Shown: positions 1 to 9,055, counted from the first letter of the stretch. The stretch: 61,441 bases of DNA from Candidatus Aminicenantota bacterium (GCA_016927475.1 JAFGMO010000094.1:1-61441); one strand, 5' to 3'. Made by a program: numbers and translations. The notes: a model not told the origin generated them from the letters alone.

Positions 1-1
1 A

Positions 2-2386
2 ATAATCTCTCAAACCCGAACCATCCTAAATCCCGTTGAGGTTTTGCAACCTGGCACCGTGCTTGCCGGACGATACACCATCATCGAAGAGCTGGGGCGC
101 GGGGGCATGGGCGTGGTCTATAAGGCCGAGGACACCAAACTCAAAAGGCCGGTGGCCCTTAAGTTTCTGCCCACAGAGCTGACCCACGTTCCAGAGGTTA
201 AAAAAAGGTTCATGCGCGAAGCCCAGGCTGCGGCAGCCCTTGACCATCCCAACATCTGCACCGTTCATGAATTCGACGAAGCCGAAAAGAAACCTTTCAT
301 CTCCATGGCGTATATTGAAGGCCAAAGCCTGAAAAGAAAGATCGAATCAGGCCCCCTGGAGCTGGAAGAGGCCCTCAACATCGCCGCCCAGGTTGCCGAA
401 GGTCTCCAGGAAGCCCACCGTAAGGGCATTGTTCACAGGGACATCAAGAGCGGCAACATTATGGTCACAGATCGAGGCCAGGTAAAGATTATGGATTTTG
501 GGCTGGCTAAGACTTCAGAACAGACTCTTTTAACCAAAGAAGGCTCGACCATGGGCACGATCGCCTATATGTCTCCCGAGCAGGCAAAAGGAGAACTGGT
601 CGACCAGAGGACGGACATCTGGTCCTTTGGAGTAGTGCTTTATGAGATGCTCACCGGACAGATTCCTTTTAAAGGCGACAATGAACAGGCTGTCTTGTAT
701 TCCATTTTAAAGGAAAAACCGGAGCAGATCACAAATTTAAATTCAGACATACCTGTTTCGATCGGGCAGGTGGTCTGCAAGGCCATCGAGAAAGATCCTG
801 ATAAAAGATACCAGCAGATAGAAGAGCTTTTAGATGATCTCAAATCTATTTCCGCCGGGATTGTTCCTGAAGAGATCAGGGTCAGAATAAAAAAGCAAAA
901 GCTGCGCAAAAGAAAAAGAGCTTTCCTTTATGGAGGCGCCGCAGGCTTGGTCATAGCAGCGGTTGTGTTGGCGCTCCTCTTTTTCACCGGCCCGGCCGAA
1001 GCCATTGATTCCATTGCGGTCCTGCCTCTAGAAAACCTCACAGGCGATGTCGAGAAGGATTATTTTGTAGATGGCGTGACCGATGAATTGATCGGGCAGC
1101 TGGGACAGATCAGCGGTCTGAAGCGGGTTATTTCCCGTACATCGGTCATGCACTATAAGGATACAGATAAATCCCTGCCGGAGATCGCCCAAGAGCTGCA
1201 TGTGGATGCTGTGGTTGAGGGGACGGTCTATCAGGTCGGTGAAAACGTCAGTGTAAAGCTGCAGTTGTTCGATGCCCTTCCCGAGGAACGCAGCCTCTGG
1301 ACAGAGCGGTATGACCGGCCGATAACTGAGGTTTTAATGATGTATGGAGAAATGGCCGCTGCCATTGCCGAGAACATCGAGGTCAAACTAACCGCTGATG
1401 AAACAACACGTTTTGCCCGAGCCCGCCAGGTCAATCCCGAAGCTTATGATGCTCTCCTCATTGGCAAGCAGAAGGAGAACCTACTCACCCCGCAGGCTTT
1501 AGACATTGCGCTTGACTACTACGAGCTGGCGATTGAGAAAGACCCGAATTACGCAGAAGCCTATTTGGAAGTGGCTTGGCTCTGGCTGATGCGCAACCAG
1601 ATTGGGTACACGGCCCCGCGTGAGGCGGGTCCGAAGGCAAAGGCTGCCATTTTGAAGGCCTTGGAGTTGGATAGCACACTTGCGGACGGGCACGTGATGT
1701 TGGCTAGGCTTAACTTCCTTTATGAATGGAACTGGGTTGAAGCCGAAGCAGAGTGGAAGAGGGCCATAGAGCTTAATCCCAATCTTGGAGATTCAGTTTA
1801 TGCGCAGTTCCTGTGGGTCATGAAACGCCCGGAGGAAGCGATGGCGCAGATGGAGCGAGCCCTGCAATTAGATCCGCTCAATGAGTGGTTCCATCTCCAT
1901 CATGCCTTTATTTTGCAGTCGGCAGGCCGGGATGATGAGGCCATCGTAAAGATACGCGAGCTGCTCAGGACATCTCCACAGAATCCGGGGTTGCATTCGA
2001 TGCTCTCAATATCACTTATGCTTAAGGGCATGTATGAAGAATCTCTGGCAGAAATGAAAGCGAGCTTCTCCTGCATGGGGGATAGTGAGGGCGTAGAGGC
2101 CTTGACGCAGGGATATGCGCAATCGGACTATCGGGGTGCCGTGAGGAGCGCGGCGGATTTACTGGCATCGCGCGCTCCCAAGATCTCTGTAAATTATGGT
2201 TTCATTTCGTCGCTGTATGCGATAGCCGGGGAAAATGCTCAAGCCCTCGAATGGCTTGAAAAAGGTCTGGAAGAGCGCAGTCCGCACATGCCCTATATCA
2301 ATTCATACGTGGAACTCGCGCCCTTGCGAAATGAACCTCGCTTTCAGGAACTGCTGCGCAAAATGAATTTGCCTATGGGTAAATGA
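2..2386 (+). CDS. Ser/Thr protein kinase with TolB-like and TPR regions (5' partial)
   Basis: Hanks-type kinase predicted to phosphorylate Ser/Thr from the membrane. Counting from the TTG at base 44: glycine-rich loop GRGGMG near residue 18, catalytic Lys40 (VALK), HRD Asp133, DFG Asp151, SPEQ in the activation segment, one membrane helix near residues 301-323, a TolB/FlgO-like segment starting IAVLPLENLTG, then TPR-like helices to the end. The frame is open back to base 2, and the residues before the TTG match the linker ahead of the kinase domain in the paralogue at 3329. The true start, probably with the same zinc ribbon, therefore lies outside the window. Substrate unknown. It is a tandem duplicate of the gene at 3329, with patches of near-identical DNA. 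Confidence 0.93.
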   Translation: MISQTRTILNPVEVLQPGTVLAGRYTIIEELGRGGMGVVYKAEDTKLKRPVALKFLPTELTHVPEVKKRFMREAQAAAALDHPNICTVHEFDEAEKKPFISMAYIEGQSLKRKIESGPLELEEALNIAAQVAEGLQEAHRKGIVHRDIKSGNIMVTDRGQVKIMDFGLAKTSEQTLLTKEGSTMGTIAYMSPEQAKGELVDQRTDIWSFGVVLYEMLTGQIPFKGDNEQAVLYSILKEKPEQITNLNSDIPVSIGQVVCKAIEKDPDKRYQQIEELLDDLKSISAGIVPEEIRVRIKKQKLRKRKRAFLYGGAAGLVIAAVVLALLFFTGPAEAIDSIAVLPLENLTGDVEKDYFVDGVTDELIGQLGQISGLKRVISRTSVMHYKDTDKSLPEIAQELHVDAVVEGTVYQVGENVSVKLQLFDALPEERSLWTERYDRPITEVLMMYGEMAAAIAENIEVKLTADETTRFARARQVNPEAYDALLIGKQKENLLTPQALDIALDYYELAIEKDPNYAEAYLEVAWLWLMRNQIGYTAPREAGPKAKAAILKALELDSTLADGHVMLARLNFLYEWNWVEAEAEWKRAIELNPNLGDSVYAQFLWVMKRPEEAMAQMERALQLDPLNEWFHLHHAFILQSAGRDDEAIVKIRELLRTSPQNPGLHSMLSISLMLKGMYEESLAEMKASFSCMGDSEGVEALTQGYAQSDYRGAVRSAADLLASRAPKISVNYGFISSLYAIAGENAQALEWLEKGLEERSPHMPYINSYVELAPLRNEPRFQELLRKMNLPMGK

Positions 2387-2418
2387 TTTCATCAAGATGA
2401 AGAATCCGTCAGAATAAT

Positions 2419-2859
2419 TTACAGATAGTTTTTCCATTCTTTGGTGAACGGATTCAAAATCTTTGTGCCCATGACAACCTGCTCTGCAGGTAAATCCTCA
2501 CTTAAAAGAATTCCGGATTGGCCTTGAATAGCCGCTTGAATAATCAGGGAATCCCAGAATGAAAACTTGAATTTTTCCTGAATGTCTATAGCTTGCAGAG
2601 TGATGTTCTTATCATTAACGACAACCTCCCAAGTCGATAAATACTCAAGTATCATTCTCGCATTTTTTATTTGTAAAGGATTTGCAATCTTTTGAGTCAC
2701 ACAAACGAAGAACTCCTGAAGAACCTGAACACTGATGATTCCTTTTTTGCTTTCCCATAAATAACTGATGATTTCCTTAGCTATTGCATTTTTTTTGCCG
2801 CTGCTGCGGTCATGGGCATACACTATGATATTTGTATCCAGAAAGATCTTATCTTTCAT
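2419..2859 (-). CDS. PIN-domain ribonuclease toxin (VapC-like)
   Basis: 146-residue PIN-domain protein, the typical VapC length, predicted to be a metal-dependent RNase. Visible acidic residues are Asp8 in FLDTNIIVYAHD, the Glu in VLQEF, and the Asp residues of FWDSLIIQAA and SEDL, the usual PIN carboxylate set. The frame is open further upstream to 2907, but the ATG at 2859 directly precedes the PIN core (MKDKIFLDTN) and overlaps the antitoxin stop by 11 bases, implying translational coupling, so I chose it. Partner of the antitoxin at 2849-3091. RNA target not predictable. Confidence 0.85.
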   Translation of the reverse strand: MKDKIFLDTNIIVYAHDRSSGKKNAIAKEIISYLWESKKGIISVQVLQEFFVCVTQKIANPLQIKNARMILEYLSTWEVVVNDKNITLQAIDIQEKFKFSFWDSLIIQAAIQGQSGILLSEDLPAEQVVMGTKILNPFTKEWKNYL

Positions 2860-3091
2860 GAAGTTCTTCTCTCTTCCAAGGGATTTCTCCTCGCAACCCG
2901 AGTTCAAATCCCTTTTTCAGCATACGGCGATGACTGGTTTTGGCTGCCTGGTAGGCTTCATCTTCCTTGGTCATCTTAGCAATATATTCACTGAGAAGAC
3001 CGCTCAAGGATTTATTCTTCTTTACTGCAAGAATCTTTGCCTTTTGAAGTAAATCTTTTGGAAGGGATAAGGTGATATTTTGTCTTTCCAT
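2849..3091 (-). CDS. Ribbon-helix-helix antitoxin (VapB-like)
   Basis: 80-residue protein starting MERQNITLSLPKDLLQKAK, the N-terminal strand and first helix expected of a ribbon-helix-helix DNA-binding domain. The charged C-terminal tail probably wraps the toxin. It is encoded first and overlaps the PIN toxin start by 11 bases, the standard antitoxin-toxin order. The ATG at 3091 is preferred over the longer open frame to 3169 because the RHH strand begins there. It probably represses its own promoter through the small inverted repeat at 3124-3137. Confidence 0.8.
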   Translation of the reverse strand: MERQNITLSLPKDLLQKAKILAVKKNKSLSGLLSEYIAKMTKEDEAYQAAKTSHRRMLKKGFELGLRGEIPWKREELHER

Positions 3092-3123
3092 GTTTTCACT
3101 CCTCTTCACATAAATACGTGTAG

Positions 3124-3137
3124 CACATATTAATGTG
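3124..3137. promoter_or_regulatory. Inverted repeat upstream of the VapBC-like pair
   Basis: CACAT and ATGTG arms, perfect complements separated by four bases, lie about 33 bases upstream of the antitoxin start. Position and size fit an operator for an RHH antitoxin. Inference from placement only. Confidence 0.35.
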
Positions 3138-3276
3138 TATGTCAACAGGAAGATATGATGGTAATCCATTCACTACAAGAAACGATGAGAAAGTCTATAA
3201 TTTCTCAAGTTGATTAAAACTGTTTAGATGAATCGCATATAGCTTTACATTATATGTCATCAGTATTTATATCTGA

Positions 3277-3305
3277 TTGACTCTATATGTCTTAGTTGAT
3301 ATTCT
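3277..3305 (+). promoter_or_regulatory. Candidate sigma70 promoter of the second kinase gene
   Basis: TTGACT at 3277-3282 and TATTCT at 3300-3305, separated by 17 bases, lie 23 bases ahead of the kinase start codon. The ATG at 3329 has an AGAAGGA ribosome binding site just upstream, which supports the chosen start. Confidence 0.45.
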
Positions 3306-3328
3306 TGAATTAAATAAGTAGAAGGATA

Positions 3329-5824
3329 ATGGCAATTATATGCCTGAATTGTCAGCATGAAAATCCTGAGGATACTCTATTTTGCGGTAAGTGTGGTAGT
3401 GCTTTGAAATCTACAAAGGGAAGTGATATCACAAAGACTTTCATAACACCAAAGCAGAAACTGCAGAAGGGGAGTATTCTTGGAGGAAGATACACAATTA
3501 TCGAGGAGCTTGGCCGCGGGGGAATGGGTGTGGTTTACAAGGCTGAGGACACCAAGCTTAAAAGGTTAGTGGCGCTTAAATTTTTGCCACAGGGATTGAC
3601 CCATGTTCCGGAGATTAAATCACGGTTTATACGAGAAGCCCAGGCAGCCGCAGCTTTGGACCATCCCAATATTTGTACCGTACATGAATTTGATGAGACC
3701 GAAGAAACAGCATTTATTTCCATGGCCTATATCGAGGGCCAGAGCTTAAAAAAGAAGATTGAATCAGGCCCGCTGGATATGGAAGAGACTCTCAACATCG
3801 CTACCCAGGTGGCCGAAGGACTGCAGGAGGCTCATAAAAAAGGCATTGTCCACCGGGATATCAAGAGCGGCAACATCATGGTGACGGATAGAGGCCAGGC
3901 AAAGATCATGGATTTCGGGCTGGCAAGAACAGCTGAACAGACTCTTTTAACCAAAGAAGGTTCGACCATGGGCACGATCGCCTACATGTCTCCCGAACAG
4001 GCAAAAGGAGAACCGGTCGACCAGAGGACGGACATCTGGTCCTTTGGAGTAGTGCTTTATGAGATGCTCACCGGACAGATTCCTTTCAAGGGAGATCATG
4101 ATCAGGCCATGGTCTATTCCATCCGTAAGGATAAGCCTGAGCCGGTTACGGATGCGCGGCCCGAGGTTCCCAAATCCATAGAACAGGTCATCGACAAAGC
4201 TCTCGAAAAAAATCCCGACAAAAGATACCAACAAATAGACGACCTTTTGGATGATCTCAAATCCATCTCCGCAGGAATCGTTCCCGAAGAGATCAAAGCG
4301 CGCCTGAGAAAGGCCAGGCTGCGCAAACGAAAAAAGTCCTTCCTCTATGCAGGAGCCGCAACTTTGGTTATGGCCGCGGTTTTTATAGCTTTTCTCTTGT
4401 TAACCGGTCCGGCCGAAGCCATCGATTCCATCGCTGTCCTGCCTCTCGAAAACCTCACAGGGGACACGGAGATGCAATATTTTGTGGACGGTGTGACCGA
4501 TGAATTGATCGGGCAGTTGGGACAGATCAGCGGCCTGAAACGAGTCATTTCTCGCACATCAGTCATGCGCTATAAAAATACGGACAAATCCTTGCCTGAA
4601 ATCGCCCGGGAGCTGAATGTTGACGCCTTGGTGGAAGGAACGGTCTATCAGGTCGGTGAAAACGTCAGTGTAAAGCTGCAGTTGTTCGATGCCCTTCCCG
4701 ATGAACGCAGCCTTTGGACAGAGCGGTATGACCGGCCGGTAACTGAGGTTTTAATGATGTATGGAGAAATGGCCGCTGCCATTACCGAAAACATCGAGGT
4801 CAAACTAACCGCTGATGAAACAACACGTTTTGCCGACGCCCGCCGGGTCAATCCCGAAGCGTATGATGCTTATCTCAAGGGCTTGTTCCACTGGCAGCGA
4901 TTAAATCCGGAGGATCTTGAAGCGGCGCTGCAATATTTTGACTCCGCTCTGGAGAACGATCCAAATTATATTCCGGCCCTTACGGGCATGTGCCTTGTCG
5001 GAGGAGGGTATAGTATACTGGGAGTGATGCCTCCTGATGAGGCAGCAGCTAAAGTGACTGCAGCGCGAGAGAAGGTTTTGGGATTGGAGGACAAGCCGGC
5101 TGAAATTCACTATTTGCTGGCAACGGAAAGAACCTGGGGGGAGATGGATTGGGAAAAGGCGGAAGAATCTTATCGGAAAGCCATTGAGCTCAATCCCAAT
5201 TATCCGGATGTCCGGGCATATTACTCTCACTATCTTTTTATTATGCACCGCCCGGATGAGGCCATGTTTCAGATAGAACGAGCCATGGAATTGGATCCCT
5301 TTAACCCCTTGTTCCAGAGCCTCTATGGTGCGGATCTCATGTTTATGCGCCGTTATGACGAAGCAATCATCCAGTTCCAAAAAGCACTGAAAACCGTACC
5401 TAATCACGGCGTGGCGGCCGACATGCTTGCAGTGGCCTATTTTCAGAAGGGGATGTATAAGGAAGCGGTGGAACAAAAAAAGGGTTACTATGAATCAATT
5501 GGATTAGAGGAGGTTGCAAAAGCTCTGACTCTCGGCTATGAGAAAGCAGGCTGCCGGGAGGCCTGGATCAGCGCTGCAGAGACGCTGGAAAATCTCTCGA
5601 AAGAAACGTTGATACTTCCCAGTTATATTTCAGAATCTTATAGTTATGCCGGGGAAAAAGAAAAAGCCCTCGATTGGCTGGAAAAAGGGTGGGAATCGGG
5701 AATCGATGCGAATAATACGTATATCGGTGTGATGCCTCACTACGTGGATCTTCTCGGGGACGAACCTCGCTTTCAGGAGCTGCTGCGCAAGATGAATCTG
5801 CCGGTAGGTAAATTAGAACAATGA
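3329..5824 (+). CDS. Zinc-ribbon Ser/Thr protein kinase with TolB-like and TPR regions
   Basis: 831-residue membrane kinase. An N-terminal zinc ribbon uses Cys5, Cys8, Cys19 and Cys22. The kinase domain has GRGGMG, catalytic Lys84, HRD Asp177, DFG Asp195 and SPEQ. A basic stretch precedes one membrane helix at about 338-359. A TolB/FlgO-like segment follows (about 366-510), then TPR-like helices to the end, probably for partner recognition. Architecture predicts a cytoplasmic kinase and an exported sensing or scaffolding half. A tandem paralogue lies upstream; two blocks (3940-4085 and 4650-4845) are almost identical in DNA to it while flanks diverge, suggesting gene conversion. Output pathway not visible. 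Confidence 0.95.
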   Translation: MAIICLNCQHENPEDTLFCGKCGSALKSTKGSDITKTFITPKQKLQKGSILGGRYTIIEELGRGGMGVVYKAEDTKLKRLVALKFLPQGLTHVPEIKSRFIREAQAAAALDHPNICTVHEFDETEETAFISMAYIEGQSLKKKIESGPLDMEETLNIATQVAEGLQEAHKKGIVHRDIKSGNIMVTDRGQAKIMDFGLARTAEQTLLTKEGSTMGTIAYMSPEQAKGEPVDQRTDIWSFGVVLYEMLTGQIPFKGDHDQAMVYSIRKDKPEPVTDARPEVPKSIEQVIDKALEKNPDKRYQQIDDLLDDLKSISAGIVPEEIKARLRKARLRKRKKSFLYAGAATLVMAAVFIAFLLLTGPAEAIDSIAVLPLENLTGDTEMQYFVDGVTDELIGQLGQISGLKRVISRTSVMRYKNTDKSLPEIARELNVDALVEGTVYQVGENVSVKLQLFDALPDERSLWTERYDRPVTEVLMMYGEMAAAITENIEVKLTADETTRFADARRVNPEAYDAYLKGLFHWQRLNPEDLEAALQYFDSALENDPNYIPALTGMCLVGGGYSILGVMPPDEAAAKVTAAREKVLGLEDKPAEIHYLLATERTWGEMDWEKAEESYRKAIELNPNYPDVRAYYSHYLFIMHRPDEAMFQIERAMELDPFNPLFQSLYGADLMFMRRYDEAIIQFQKALKTVPNHGVAADMLAVAYFQKGMYKEAVEQKKGYYESIGLEEVAKALTLGYEKAGCREAWISAAETLENLSKETLILPSYISESYSYAGEKEKALDWLEKGWESGIDANNTYIGVMPHYVDLLGDEPRFQELLRKMNLPVGKLEQ

Positions 5825-5867
5825 CACCCATTTATTAAGTGGGATAAATCCACTCCTTTGATAATAA

Positions 5868-6063
5868 TGTGTCATTCCCCGGTCTGTCCCGAGTATCAAT
5901 TCCTTTTCTTCCCCTTTTTTCTATGTGTAATGTGTCATTCTCCGGCCTTTCCGGGGAATCAATGCCTTTGATATCAATATGTCATTCCCCGGCTTTTCCG
6001 GGGAATCCATAAAGACGTTTTCTGTTGTTTTTTTGTGTCATATTCCGGCTTATCAGGGGAATA
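5868..6063. repeat. Four REP-like palindromic repeats
   Basis: Four copies of a unit of about 32 bases reading roughly TGTCATTCCCCGGCTTTTCC then GGGGAATC, at 5868-5900, 5930-5961, 5978-6009 and 6034-6063. The core CCCCGGCTTTTCCGGGG is a hairpin. The copies fill most of the 476-base gap after the kinase gene; no ORF worth calling is seen there. A 22-base flank after copy 3 recurs after the copy near 6890. They may act as terminators or be REP elements mobilised elsewhere in the genome. Confidence 0.8.
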
Positions 6064-6299
6064 CAATGGTCCTTTCTGGGGCCTGAAAAGGCCGTTTAAG
6101 GCATAAAATAGCCCTTCAAATCACTTTAATTAATGATATATCAATACAATAGCGCTGTCCGACCCTGCATTAATCAGGCTAAAAGGATAATTCAATTTTC
6201 ATATAATGTGTTTAAGGATTGGCTTGACTTGATAATAAAAAACAAGTGGTCAAATTTCTCCAAAAATAAGCTTTATTTAAAAAAATGACCAATTGTAAA

Positions 6300-6524
6300 T
6301 TAAGGGGATTCTATCCATTTGACTTTAAGCTTTTTCTGATTCTCGGCACAGTCCCTGAGATAAAGATTTATCAGAGCCTGGTATGAAAACCCCGTTTCTT
6401 CCGCAAGGTCTTTGAAATATTCTATGGTGCTGGTATCTAAGCGGATCGTAATTTGTTTTTTTAATCGATTGGCATAAGGATTTTTTCTACTTTTCATTTT
6501 TTCGAGATCATATTCTTTTTTCAT
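6300..6524 (-). CDS. brnA: BrnA-like antitoxin
   Basis: 74 residues: a basic N-terminus, then a ribbon-helix-helix pattern (KKQITIRLDTSTIEYFKDLA, followed by GFSYQALINLYLRDCA), matching the BrnA/CopG-like antitoxin fold. Its start overlaps the end of the BrnT-like toxin by four bases (ATGA), and the toxin comes first, the usual brnT-brnA order. It is expected to neutralise BrnT and to repress the shared promoter. Confidence 0.85.
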   Translation of the reverse strand: MKKEYDLEKMKSRKNPYANRLKKQITIRLDTSTIEYFKDLAEETGFSYQALINLYLRDCAENQKKLKVKWIESP

Positions 6525-6820
6525 CTTAATTTCTCAAAATAAATCATTTGTTCGTTTTTTGTCGGCTTACGGGAAGATATTATTCTTATGGTATCTTCAT
6601 TCTTTTCTTCATGAACTGTGTAATTCACAATCAATAACCTTAATCTAGCACTTAATCCGACCATCAAATAACGATTTTCCCCTAAAGAGTGATTTTGATC
6701 GTAAAACTCGATGGCGTTTTCATCATAAAACACAGTTTTGGCTTCATCGAATGGAACACCGTGATTCTTAACATTGACTTTGTCTTTGTTTGTATCCCAT
6801 TCGAAACGTACAGTTTTCAT
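6521..6820 (-). CDS. brnT: BrnT-like ribonuclease toxin
   Basis: 99 residues with the BrnT signature: FEWDTNKDKVNVKNHGVPF followed by an EA..VF.D motif, and IRIISSRKPTKNE near the C-terminus, which contains the conserved basic/acidic active-site region of this RelE-like RNase family. Length is typical. First gene of a two-gene operon with brnA, behind a good promoter at 6827-6854. Confidence 0.9.
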   Translation of the reverse strand: MKTVRFEWDTNKDKVNVKNHGVPFDEAKTVFYDENAIEFYDQNHSLGENRYLMVGLSARLRLLIVNYTVHEEKNEDTIRIISSRKPTKNEQMIYFEKLR

Positions 6821-6826
6821 AATTAT

Positions 6827-6854
6827 TTTATAATGTAATTGTATTTTATTTCAA
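6827..6854 (-). promoter_or_regulatory. Candidate promoter of brnTA
   Basis: On the minus strand TTGAAA (6854-6849) and TATAAA (6832-6827) are separated by 16 bases, immediately upstream of the brnT start. This leaves almost no leader, so the start site may lie very close to the ATG. Confidence 0.4.
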
Positions 6855-6870
6855 GTGTCTGTATTTTCTT

Positions 6871-6957
6871 GCCGCCCCCGACTCGTTCGGGGAATCCATT
6901 ATAAAGACGTTTTCCGTTGTTTCTTTGTGTCATTCCCCGGCCTGTCCGGGGTATCCA
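6871..6957. repeat. Two further REP-like palindromes
   Basis: A partial copy (CCCCCGACTCGTTCGGGG) at 6871-6899 and a full copy at 6927-6957, joined by the same ATAAAGACGTTTTCYGTTGT spacer found after the copy at 5978-6009. The repeat therefore spreads as a longer unit in places. Confidence 0.75.
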
Positions 6958-6970
6958 GTCCTATGTTAGT

Positions 6971-7024
6971 AAACTGGGGACACGTACTCATTTTTAAGAA
7001 AAAATCAGTACATGTCCCCAGTTT
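6971..7024. repeat. 54-bp near-perfect hairpin (GGGGACA family)
   Basis: AAACTGGGGACACGTACT and its near-complement AGTACATGTCCCCAGTTT flank an A/T-rich centre, forming a long hairpin; a further half copy follows (GGTACATGTCCC near 7031). The same family recurs at 8886-9055 and 50604-50697. The remainder of the 6821-7172 gap shows nothing else. Confidence 0.8.
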
Positions 7025-7172
7025 CAGAAAATAGGTACATGTCCCAATTTTTACCATTAAAAGATTCTAGTTTGAAGATTGGATCATCCGGATAAACCTG
7101 GTGATATCAGTTTTAAATGATGGCCCATGCTCCATCAAAATAATATTATTATAAGCCAGGTTCAATCCTCAA

Positions 7173-7967
7173 TCATCCTCTTACTACCGCTATTAATTTT
7201 GAGAATCTCTCAAAAATGTCATTTCTTAAGTCTCGAACGAATTCATCAGGACCGTGTTCTTTTTCTACAAGCAGACATCCTTTGCTTGTCTTCCTATTGA
7301 AATATTTATAAAGATTTTCAGGAGTATCTAAAAAGTAACCCTTATCTCTATATTGTTCTACCTCTTCTAAGATTTTATCTTCATCAGGTGCATGTCTGAG
7401 GATGAAATACATATAATGTAAATCTTTAGCTTGCTTTAATTCATCTTCTCTATCCAAAAAGGTTGCTCCTTTATGATAAAGAAAAGCGGATGGGCGTGGG
7501 CAATAAATTCCATATTTAACTTTTCGTCTGTCATCAGAAATATTTACTTTGCATCTATGGTTAAGGAGAAAATCAAATCTTTCTACTATATTTATATTTA
7601 TCTGTCTTCCGATTAAATTGTCTATCGTATTCCTGCTGATTTCAGGATATGTGATAAATTCCACAGGAATTTTTCCTGCCTTATACAAAACAACGGGATA
7701 CATTTTTCCTATTTCTGTGTGACGTTCTGAATAATCCAAAGTGGAGAGTTTGTCAAAAATTGTCTTTTTCTTTTTCGCGCCTTGGATTTCTCCAAATCCA
7801 AAATCGATGTCAACCGTTGTTATTATCTTTATAGATTTTTTCTTCCATAAAGAATTTGAATAAATATAGGGGATCCAACCACCTACAAGTGTAAGGTGCT
7901 CAAGATATTCCTTAAGATCATTTAGAACACTGAAAAATGCGGATTCTATTTTATGTTGTTCAAGCAA
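7173..7967 (-). CDS. Nucleotidyltransferase-fold toxin (AbiEii/GSU2403-like)
   Basis: 264 residues with a nucleotidyltransferase-like start: LVGGWIPYIY followed about 35 residues later by TTVDIDFGFG, the GG...DxD pattern of minimal nucleotidyltransferases, then a helical C-terminal half (PRPSAFLYHKGATF, QAKDLHYMYFIL). Toxins of this class transfer nucleotides to tRNA or protein targets. Its start overlaps the upstream helix-turn-helix gene by eight bases, the arrangement of AbiE-type type IV toxin-antitoxin pairs. The family assignment is by motif, so AbiEii-like is used rather than a gene name. Confidence 0.75.
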   Translation of the reverse strand: MLEQHKIESAFFSVLNDLKEYLEHLTLVGGWIPYIYSNSLWKKKSIKIITTVDIDFGFGEIQGAKKKKTIFDKLSTLDYSERHTEIGKMYPVVLYKAGKIPVEFITYPEISRNTIDNLIGRQININIVERFDFLLNHRCKVNISDDRRKVKYGIYCPRPSAFLYHKGATFLDREDELKQAKDLHYMYFILRHAPDEDKILEEVEQYRDKGYFLDTPENLYKYFNRKTSKGCLLVEKEHGPDEFVRDLRNDIFERFSKLIAVVRG

Positions 7968-8652
7968 GAGCCTTTCCTTGATTTCTTAAAGTATTATCAA
8001 GATATTGTGCATGCTCTCTTCCCCGCGGTTGAAAATGATAAAGGTCGAAATAGAGCTGCAAATTAGAGACAACATGGAATCCATTTATTACCTGAGAATT
8101 AAACAACAAGCTTTTTTTATAATAGGGACTAATGACATAAATATTGCCTCCACTTACCAGTTCTTTAAGGTCACATTCTTGTCTCAATCTCAGAATATCC
8201 TTCTGCCAATTTTCTGAAAAAAAATAAAAGTAAATATTATCCGTCTTAACATAGGATGTGATTAGATTCGCTCCAGAATGTAGAGTGAGGGCATATTTGT
8301 CTTTTGTTAGAATCGATTTTATTTTTTTTAGTTTATCTTTATCCGGCGAATAATATAAATCGACTTCGTTAAATTCGAATTGATAGTAATTTTGCCAGGC
8401 ATTTATGAGCTCTTCCTTGTTGGCAAGAACAGTAAAACTTTTAGGTCCTTTTTTTACTCTCTCCACAAAGCCCTGCCTTGATAATTCTTCCAAAACCTCC
8501 TGGGCAAACCCTAAACTCACTTTATTTTCTCCAACAAAATCTCTGACTACCCATTTTTTATTTGGATCTTGCAGCATCTTTCTTATTATTATGGACGCTT
8601 TATCTGCAAAAATATTCTTTCTTCTTTTTATATTTTTCATAATGTTCACCAT
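7960..8652 (-). CDS. AbiEi-like winged-helix antitoxin
   Basis: 230 residues: an N-terminal winged-helix region (KWVVRDFVGENKVSLGFAQE, then LEELSRQGFVERVKKGPKSF) and a C-terminal domain (about 85-230) of the AbiEi antitoxin type, ending in LQLYFDLYHFQPRGREHA, a motif recurring in type IV antitoxin-like proteins. First gene of the pair. The start could be the ATG at 8652 or one four codons later. A nested inverted repeat at 8660-8699 lies directly upstream and is a plausible autoregulatory operator, as known for AbiEi. Confidence 0.75.
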   Translation of the reverse strand: MVNIMKNIKRRKNIFADKASIIIRKMLQDPNKKWVVRDFVGENKVSLGFAQEVLEELSRQGFVERVKKGPKSFTVLANKEELINAWQNYYQFEFNEVDLYYSPDKDKLKKIKSILTKDKYALTLHSGANLITSYVKTDNIYFYFFSENWQKDILRLRQECDLKELVSGGNIYVISPYYKKSLLFNSQVINGFHVVSNLQLYFDLYHFQPRGREHAQYLDNTLRNQGKALA

Positions 8653-8659
8653 TTAGCTT

Positions 8660-8699
8660 ATGTTCACTATATTGTGTACAATATGCTATAAGCGAACAT
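8660..8699. promoter_or_regulatory. Nested inverted repeat, likely AbiEi operator
   Basis: Outer arms ATGTTC (8660-8665) and GAACAT (8694-8699) enclose a perfect inner pair ATATTGT (8669-8675) and ACAATAT (8678-8684). The site ends eight bases upstream of the antitoxin start, so binding would block transcription or translation of the pair. Confidence 0.5.
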
Positions 8700-8885
8700 T
8701 ATTGTCAATAAAAAAGTGAGACAGGAAATGAGTTTCAGCCAGGTTATCTTTTTTAGAGGTGTATCGATACAGCGGGTGATAAGATAAACAAGACAAATGT
8801 AATCATCATTTTCCGGGCATCTCTGTGATTTGTGAGGCGTTTTCATCCACCAGGAGAGGTTTTGATTGATTGACCCGGGCTTCTG

Positions 8886-9055
8886 AAATTGGGGACACGT
8901 ACTAATTTTGGGGGGATAGGTATCTATTTTCGTGGACATTTACTGAATTTGGGGGACATGTACTGATTTTTTCTTAAAAATCAGTATGTGTCCCCAGTTT
9001 CTTCAAAATAGTACGTGCCCCCGATTTCTATAAAAATAATTATGTATCCCCGATT
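8886..9055. repeat. Array of GGGGACA-family repeats in both orientations
   Basis: Seven degenerate copies of a unit of about 22 bases: four forward (starting near 8886, 8909, 8931 and 8949) then three reversed (ending near 9000, 9025 and 9055), so the array can fold as one long hairpin. It ends exactly at the addA stop codon. The gap 8700-9055 holds nothing else I can support; open frames there are repeat-derived. Confidence 0.75.

Noticed and set aside
5868..6063. CRISPR-like spacing of the short palindromic repeats
   Set aside because: Units are degenerate, spacers are short and of unequal length, and there are no cas genes. REP-like elements explain them.
8667..8939. 90-residue minus-strand frame between the AbiE-like pair and addA
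   Set aside because: It overlaps the inverted repeats, has no family pattern and contains repeat-derived sequence.
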